DNA of 64,000 bases from Panicum virgatum (taxonomy: Eukaryota > Streptophyta > Magnoliopsida > Poales > Poaceae), in contig NC_053148.1 in the NCBI RefSeq assembly GCF_016808335.1, positions 43,788,930 to 43,852,929 on the forward strand. The letters run 5' to 3'. Positions 58,022 through 64,000 of the stretch are shown here, one piece after another. The first letter of the stretch is position 1, and every line of letters starts with the position of its first letter. The position numbers and the translations under genes are program-made. A model generated the notes under the pieces. It saw nothing but the letters and a program-made list of their open reading frames with translations, had not been told where the DNA came from and searched no databases.

Positions 58022-58258
58022 ATTTAGTGCCGGCTAGTTATATCAGCCGGCACTAACCTTGCTGTCAGAACTCGGGCGGGGGCGGGCACGTTAGTGCCGG
58101 CTGGTATTACGGACCGGCACTAACATACGCACGTTAGTGCCGGTCAGAGTAGCCGGCACTAACGTCTGTCACGTTAGTGCCGGCCATTTAGTGCCGGCCA
58201 CAGGGACCGGCACTAAGCCGTCCTGTGACCGGCACTAATGTGACTTTCTCCAACAGTG
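58022..58258. repeat. Right subterminal repeat block of the CACTA element
   Basis: About eight TTAGTGCCGGC motifs in both orientations up to the terminal inverted repeat. Confidence 0.9.
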
Positions 58259-58261
58259 CGG

Positions 58262-58823
58262 GTAGCAACGGTCTTCAGCATGCTGCAGCTAGGATGGCGG
58301 AGGCGACGACGCGCTAGGGGCGTGCAGGTGCAGGGTTGTAGCTTGATGCCGTGATGTGCGACGCGGTGATGGTGATAGGGTCGCCGTCGCCGTCGTCTGT
58401 CACTCGCGCAGCTCAGACAATCGCATGCCAAATTAGGGATCTGAGAGTTAGACATACCGGTGATTATTCCCTGATTCCGTGAGCATTTGTTGGCCTGGTG
58501 AGCTCTCTCCTACTTGGACTTTGGTCTTTGCTCGCACATATATCTCCTAAAAACGAGGTTGGATGCAGTGCCGCCAGACTGCCAGAGGCTGGGATGCAGT
58601 GCCTCTTCTCCTCACGACCACACACCTAAGAAAAAAGAGAGGACGACCACAATACACCTGACTATCTGAGAAAGAAGAGAGGTGTACTAGAAGCTTCCTG
58701 CCTGCGGTAGGTGGGGCAGCTGCCCCACCGTGGGGAGCTCCGCCTGAAGGAGAGACGACCCATTCTAAGACACACACAAGTCAGACTGTCATAGTCGGGC
58801 TCTTTCCAAAGCTCAACGCAGGC
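58262..58823. other. Intergenic, no gene recognised
   Basis: GC-rich host sequence flanking the CACTA element, probably continuous with 54.8-55.3 kb before insertion. Short frames only. Confidence 0.4.
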
Positions 58824-59160
58824 CCTGCTCCTAAAAATTTTCACCCAAAAATTTTCACCTCCTCTTTAAACACATGTATGAAGCACTAAAAATAATTAAA
58901 TAACAAAACTAATTACACAGTTTGGATGTACACGACGAGACGAATCTTTTGAGTCTAATTAGGGCATGATTAGCCATAAGTGTTACAGTAACCCACATGT
59001 GCTAATGATGCGGTCAAAGGCCTCAAAAGATTCGTCTCGTGGTTTCCAAGTGAGTTCTGAAATTAGTTTTTTAACTAGTGTCCGAAAAGCCCTCCCGACA
59101 TTTGGTCAAAGTATTGATGTGACATCCAAAATTTTTTGATTTTGGAACTAAACGCCCCCT
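58824..59160. mobile_element. Dispersed MITE-like repeat, copy 4 (GACGAATCT family)
   Basis: Outer sequences AGGCCCTGCTCCTAAAAATT and the complement of TTTTGGAACTAAACGCCCCC resemble the ends of common grass Tourist-type MITEs. The interior shares GAGACGAATCTTTTGAGTC, ATGATTAGCCA and GCGGTCAAAGGCCT with 31690-31970. The target duplication is not clear. Confidence 0.65.
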
Positions 59161-59407
59161 CAGCACTGGGAAGCCACCTTCCTCACCGTCACCGCAGGGC
59201 ATGTTCCGACACTTGGGACGCAGGTATATACGACAGCACTCCAGAATGCAGCAAGGCAATTACTTCTGTTAGCATGTTTCACCCTCTTCTTCAGACTATT
59301 TCCATTTACTTCTTCAGACACGTCAGATGTTTCCTCCTTGATTTCCGTAGGAATTTAAAAAATGACCATTTTCACTAAATTCGCAGCCCCTGTATGCGCC
59401 TTTCTTC

Positions 59408-60245
59408 TTATCTTCCTCTAGGAATTCCGAAAGAACCATCCTCATTTACCTTTCCGTCACATCCAGCAGCTGAGCCTTGCTTACTTTTGTTTTTCATTCT
59501 CACAGCCTTTATTGACCTCCAAACTTTATTCAATAAACTGTACTTTTTGCCATGCAGATGCTCAGCCATGTCATAGGCGTTCACACACCTGATGCTGCAG
59601 CACTCACACCATATGAAGTAGCCTTGTTGAACAAATTCATGCATTACTCCATCGACCAGGATGTGGATTTTCTTAGGTACGTTGCTAGGGCCTGCACGGC
59701 TGCACCTGATGCTGCAACACTCGCACCATACGAAGCCAGCTTTCTTTTCAGATACTTTTTTCCCTTTAAGATGTTTTTTTACGATTAGCCTTACCAGTTG
59801 CTCTCACTTGACAGACTGCACAGCTCCAGTACTTGCCAGCAATTTGTAGTTCTGTTGGCTCAGTAGTTGTAGAACTCACATTTTGTAGTTCATCTTGTTC
59901 AGTAGTTCCTGGAATCGCATTTTGTAGTTCTGTTTGCTCAGTAGTTGCAGAACTCACATTTTGTAGTTCATCTGGTTTAGTAGTTGCTGGAATAACCTTT
60001 TGTAGTTCTGTTGGCTCATTAGTTGCAGAAATCAAAACATTGCTTTTGTGAACAACTTCATATATTGCTCCATTGACCAAGATGCAGATTTTCTTAGGTG
60101 CATCACTAGGGCCTGCGCCACTATTATCATCATAAACCACCTGGATGCCTCTAGAGTGAACCAGCTTGGCCAGGTGCTTTCTTCCTTCATAATGTTTGCT
60201 CAGATTAGCCCTACTAGTTGCGCTCACTTGACAGAGTGCGCAGCT
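59408..60245 (-). pseudogene. U1-type (C2H2) zinc-finger gene with one frameshift
   Basis: The minus strand opens after an acceptor-like CTGCCAG at about 60246 and encodes three or more U1/matrin-type zinc fingers: WSCALCQVSATSRANLSKHY, WSCAVCQVRATGKAN, and C-x2-C pairs in WCECCSIRC (twice) ending AYDMAEHLHGKK. Such fingers usually bind double-stranded RNA or RNP complexes. Between fingers one and two lies a 13-residue repeat (ELQNVSSATTEQT type, four full copies). The segment PKKIHILVDGVMHEFV echoes PKKICILVNGAIYEVV upstream, showing internal duplication. A seven-T run on the + strand (59774-59780) sits exactly where the frame changes, so a one-base slip splits the gene. No first exon was identified. 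It could be a living gene with an assembly error or a recent pseudogene. Confidence 0.62.
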
Positions 60246-60777
60246 CCAGTGCCTGGCAGTAGTTTAGTACAGCAGGTATCAAACATTCGAACTAACGCAG
60301 GGCATCAGGGCATTCTCAGAAGGGAAAGGAGGCAATTCTGCCACAAGAATATCTGAAGTTCGGAATCTGTATACCAGTGGGTGACAAAAGGGCAGAACAC
60401 ATTAACACAAGATCCGCTTGACCGAAGAAAATGAGCTATTGCAACACCATTTGTCCATTTCCACTCACAAATGTACAGTTAGGTGTTGTCAGATGGCCAA
60501 AATCACAACCGGAAAACAACAGCGAGTAGGGTTACAGACAAAGAGACAACAATGGGCCAACAAATAGCGTTCACGCCAATTCGACACATGGTTGGTATGT
60601 ACATTGCAACATTGTACACCCGTTTCAGCCAGGTCCAGCATCAGGCCTATGCTTCAAGAGCCATTTCCTCACTATACCTGTTCATCACGAGCCATTCTCC
60701 TCGGCCACACTGATCATAAAGAGCTTGGGTTAAAATGGATTGAAAGTAAAATACTAGCTGCCATCGTCAGACAGGAC
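60246..60777. other. Short intergenic space and PP2C 3' UTR
   Basis: Between the zinc-finger locus and the PP2C stop codon. Probably includes the PP2C 3' UTR; nothing else recognised. Confidence 0.4.
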
Positions 60778-63237
60778 TCACTGTGTCTCGGAGCGTTCTG
60801 TGTCTCCAGCTGACTGTTCTGCACCACTGTCGTCCTTGTTCCGAGTAATCGGCTTCTTGAACTGCACCAGGATCATCGTCATGTTATCGCATCCTTCGCC
60901 GCGCATGGTTGATGGAGCCAGGCATCTATCAAGCACTCTTTCACATACTGTGGAAAGTCTTTCCTCCTGCATTTTGTAATTTTTGTTTCTTTCCATGAGT
61001 ATAGCCAAAGCCAAGACATCCAAATATCAACATTAAATATAACTTGGTACTCACTGTGTTTATATGCTCACGGATGAAATCAACCAACTGTTGGTTTGAC
61101 ATGCAGTCCCTGATAGTCGTAAGAGTATGTACGGTTGTTACTTCTAACACAAGCAATAATTGTGTGATGCCAGAAATATTAATCTAGAGGAACTTACCAA
61201 ATGCCATCACAAGCCAAAACAAGAAAGTCATCATCGTCACAAAGCTCCACCTGCACAAAAGAACAAATTACAAGAACTATATCAACGAGAAGGAAATGAT
61301 AACACAATAGCCTACGTAGTAAACTGTGATTTGCTGGAGGAGTGTGGAGCAACTGCAGAATTAACTTACGATGTTTATGTCAGGATTTGCGGTCAAAATT
61401 TGCTTATCAGGGGTCAAGAACTTGTTTTGTTTAAATTCCATGTCTCCTAAAAAAGTATTTGAGCATTTAAGACATCCATGTAAGGTGCCAGGTATTGACA
61501 AAAACCAAAGAAGTTAAAAATGCATACCAATAGCCCTGGACAAGTTTAAAGTTCCATTTACACGCCCCATTTGGATGTAACCCCCTGCATTTTGTATCCT
61601 TTCTCTCTCTGCCTCAAGCTCTGGTTTATGGTCTCTGGACAAATTGTATGCCTGTGTTATGTGGAAGAAGTATAACTAAGATGATTGTACATAAAACTTT
61701 ATGTTGAAATATTAACACAAGGAGTAACAACAACAACTGACCTGGCCATTCCTTGAGATGACACAGCGCGAATCACCAGCATTTGCCACAATGAGTTGCC
61801 TATTCCTGATTAATGCTACACAGGCTGTACTCCCACAATTTGGCCCAGTAAAATCAGAATGTGGTCCCTGATAAAATAAATAGCTGTAAGACTGCTATGC
61901 TTTGGTGGATGGAAATGGAATGCTCATTTTCAACAAAAGAAATAGCATCAGTATTAAAGAAAACTTTCAAAATGATAAAGTTGCTTCCCAGCACAACAGC
62001 AAGAATAGGATCCTAGTTCAGGAAATTGAAACCCACTTTTCAAGAGTTAGCGATACAGCCATCAATTTTAGATGTCAAAGTTAAAAGAATAAATTTCCTT
62101 CTTATTATGGTATCCTTTTCAAGAATTAGCATTGTTAGGTAACATGGCCAACAATTTTAGATGTTAAAAGAATGATTTTCCTTCTTTGCATAGGTATCAT
62201 TTTTAGGCTTTAAACCATAAGTATAGCACGTCTACCTTAGGCCCTGTTTGACAGAGCTCCCAAAGCAGCTTCTAGGCTGAATCCAGGAGAAGATCTGCAG
62301 AACAGTTTTTTCTGAGAGAAGTGATTCTATGCTGATTCTATGGAGTGTTTCTCTGAAATGAACTAAGGAGCTGGGAGCTGAAAAAAGCAGCTTCTCCTGA
62401 TTCACTTCTCACACTGGATTCGTTTTTCCCTAAAGTTAATCTTAGAGAATAATTTTCAGCCAGTGAATCACTTCTCTCAGAGAATCAGCTCCCACGGAGA
62501 ATCAGAATCGATTGGAGCTCTACCAAACAGGCCCTTACACACATTTCAGCATGTATGATGTTAGCCAAAACAAAAACAAAAAAGTTGTTTTTTTACAGAA
62601 ATCTTAGGACTGTACCAAATTAATTTTAAAAAAAATGCAGATGTCATCCTCTCCTATACATGGCAAAAGGAATACACAATTGCGAATCCATGAAGGTTCC
62701 ACAAGTACCTCCTCAAAAGCCCAATCATCACGTCTATCGTTTGAATCACTTCCTTTAGGGGACCAAATCAGGCCTTCTATTATGCCAGTAAACTGATTTA
62801 TCTTATCTCCAAGTGCTTGAAGTTCCCGCCATCCTCTTTGACCTTGCATCATCTCGTCCATTCTGAAACAATTCAATCATAATTTCTGTTCACATCATTT
62901 GCCCCAGATTAGCAGTGGAGAAGTGAATACGCAGTCATGCTAACAACAAAAGATGTTGTTATACCTGAAGAAAGCTCTGTGGACAGCAACACCCAGGTCA
63001 CCAGCTGCATAGGCCTCAGTGTTTAGAACTTCTCTGTGTAGATATTTTGCACAGAACTTGGCAACTACTTTTCCTGAGGCAAGAAGGCATTACAAAGGGG
63101 TCAACAGGCCATTTTGGTATGATGTGTAGTCAATTATACACTGAAAAGGCACTGTTCTTTGCAGCTAAGTTACCTCCATGTCCATCAAAAACGCCAAAGA
63201 AGGCAGTGTCATTATCAAGATCTAGCAAAGCCGAGTG
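60778..63237 (-). CDS. Protein phosphatase 2C, partial (5' exon outside the window)
   Basis: PPM-type Mn/Mg-dependent Ser/Thr phosphatase. Minus-strand exons: 63237-63174, 63073-62965, 62862-62709, 61867-61742, 61651-61528, 61446-61370, 61250-61198, 61109-61055, 60966-60778; total 951 bases (316 residues plus stop), all GT-AG. Metal-binding and core motifs in order: [42 protein letters not shown] and [14 protein letters not shown]. An insert of about 50 residues after the DGHGG block ([20 protein letters not shown]) is typical of the plant clade resembling animal PPM1G. No membrane segment in this part. The initiator Met and the expected N-terminal regulatory stretch lie right of 64000. The largest intron (61868-62708) holds a Tourist MITE. 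Confidence 0.93.
62240..62534. mobile_element. Tourist-like MITE in a PP2C intron
   Basis: 295 bp with inverted ends GGCCCTGTTTGACAGAGCTCC / GGAGCTCTACCAAACAGGCCC and the 3-bp duplication TTA on both sides (62237-62239, 62535-62537). Typical PIF/Harbinger MITE. Confidence 0.93.
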
Positions 63238-64000
63238 CTGGAAAATTGCATAAAAGCTTAGAAACTGCAGAATACTGATCAAACACGATCATAACTAATA
63301 AAAATAGTGAGATTCCATATGCTCAAAAGATACTTAATCAAGCACATAAAGAACTGTATGAGTACTATGCTAAGAAAATAAATCATAGCTTCTCCTTGAA
63401 TAATATTATTACTCAACAAGGAATATCACGCATATTCATGGGTTCCAGTATTAAGGTTCAAAGCATAGCCAATCTTTCAGTATAATGTCAAACACATTGT
63501 TTAACTTATGAAGCATTGCCAATCCAAGAACATGGTGAACTCAAAAGAAAAAAAAAAGTTAGACCATGTTGTGTCATGCTCAACATCAGGACAGAGTAGC
63601 AACTAGCAAGGACAGAAAGTAAAGTTCACCATTCAACTAAAGAATTATGTTTCTAAGTTCAACAAATAATTTATTTTTAAGCGAAAGTGGCATGTGTGGA
63701 GACTAAGAGGTGATCGTTCCTTTAAGGTCAAAATCACAAAACGCCAGTTCTCTCAGGTGCATAGCTCTGCTGACCATCGCAGTTAATAGCCACATAACCC
63801 CTCAGCTATCTAGTATTTAAGGGAAAAACTACATTCATCATAGCAATATTTGGTATTTCTTTCTTTTTTTATTACTTTCTAGAACATCCTATATGTTAGT
63901 TTCCATAAGTACACCTGGTTGTACTGACTGCAAATTTTCCTAATCAGACTCTTGACACCCAAGTTGGATTCCAAGTTACATTTGATGAGTGCGGTAAAAT
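63238..64000 (-). other. PP2C intron continuing past the window edge
   Basis: AT-rich sequence upstream (minus strand) of the first visible PP2C exon. No exon encoding the expected N-terminus was found, so the intron runs beyond 64000. Confidence 0.65.

Larger units (their letters stand above)
55347..58258 (+). mobile_element. CACTA (En/Spm) transposon derivative
   Basis: 2912 bp with ends CACTGTTGGAGAAA / TTTCTCCAACAGTG and the 3-bp target duplication CGG (55344-55346, 58259-58261). Both ends carry many copies of TTAGTGCCGGCT and its inverse AGCCGGCACTAA (55380-55680 and 58020-58250), the subterminal repeats that CACTA transposases bind. The interior holds a gene with a transposase-associated domain and a Ulp1-like protease region, but the TNP2 transposase core is absent. 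Confidence 0.96.

Overview
The window is nuclear DNA of a grass (Poaceae). The genes have many short GT-AG introns and GC-rich 5' ends. Between them lie grass-type transposons: Stowaway and Tourist MITEs, hAT MITEs, a CACTA element, Helitron ends, a Tat-type Ty3/gypsy element, a chromovirus fragment and an RTE-type LINE. A panicoid grass is plausible, but I cannot fix the species. No tRNA, rRNA or CRISPR array was seen.

Four coding loci look intact within the window. (1) An exportin-7-like nuclear transport receptor (XPO7) at 8586-23969 (+): 28 coding exons summing to exactly 1053 codons plus stop. (2) A proteasome assembly chaperone 4 gene (PSMG4) at 29565-30984 (+): 5 coding exons, 162 aa. 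(3) A small two-exon gene of unknown function at 54051-54418 (+), 86 aa. (4) A protein phosphatase 2C gene at 60778-63237 (-), whose first exon lies beyond the right edge.

Four loci are broken. Two are NAD(P)-dependent SDR reductases (dihydroflavonol/anthocyanidin/HC-toxin-reductase-like) on either side of XPO7. The left one (3928-4655) is a heavily decayed fragment. The right one (24674-26799) keeps its whole gene structure but carries a solo LTR in exon 1, a nonsense codon in exon 3 and a hAT MITE in exon 4. A fragment of a MUT9-like/casein-kinase-I-like C-terminal domain (33807-34320) abuts a retrotransposon. A U1-type zinc-finger locus (59408-60245) has one frameshift.

Layout: 1-6.9 kb is gene-poor with MITEs and a Helitron end; 7-24 kb is XPO7, with a small LTR element in intron 7 and a hAT MITE in intron 2; 24.6-26.8 kb is the SDR pseudogene; 27-31 kb is a foldback element and PSMG4; 34.4-46.5 kb is a decayed Tat-lineage gypsy element with an extra spliced antisense gene and two tandem-repeat arrays; 46.5-47.5 kb is an RTE LINE with a perfect 15-bp target duplication; 50.4-51 kb is a chromovirus tail with LTR; 52.3-53.2 kb holds Helitron ends; 55.3-58.3 kb is a CACTA element that lacks the transposase core but keeps a Ulp1-like protease region; 59-64 kb is the zinc-finger locus and PP2C. 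The genes do not form a shared pathway. The main content is ordinary housekeeping genes in a transposon-rich setting, and the most unusual features are structures made by the transposons.
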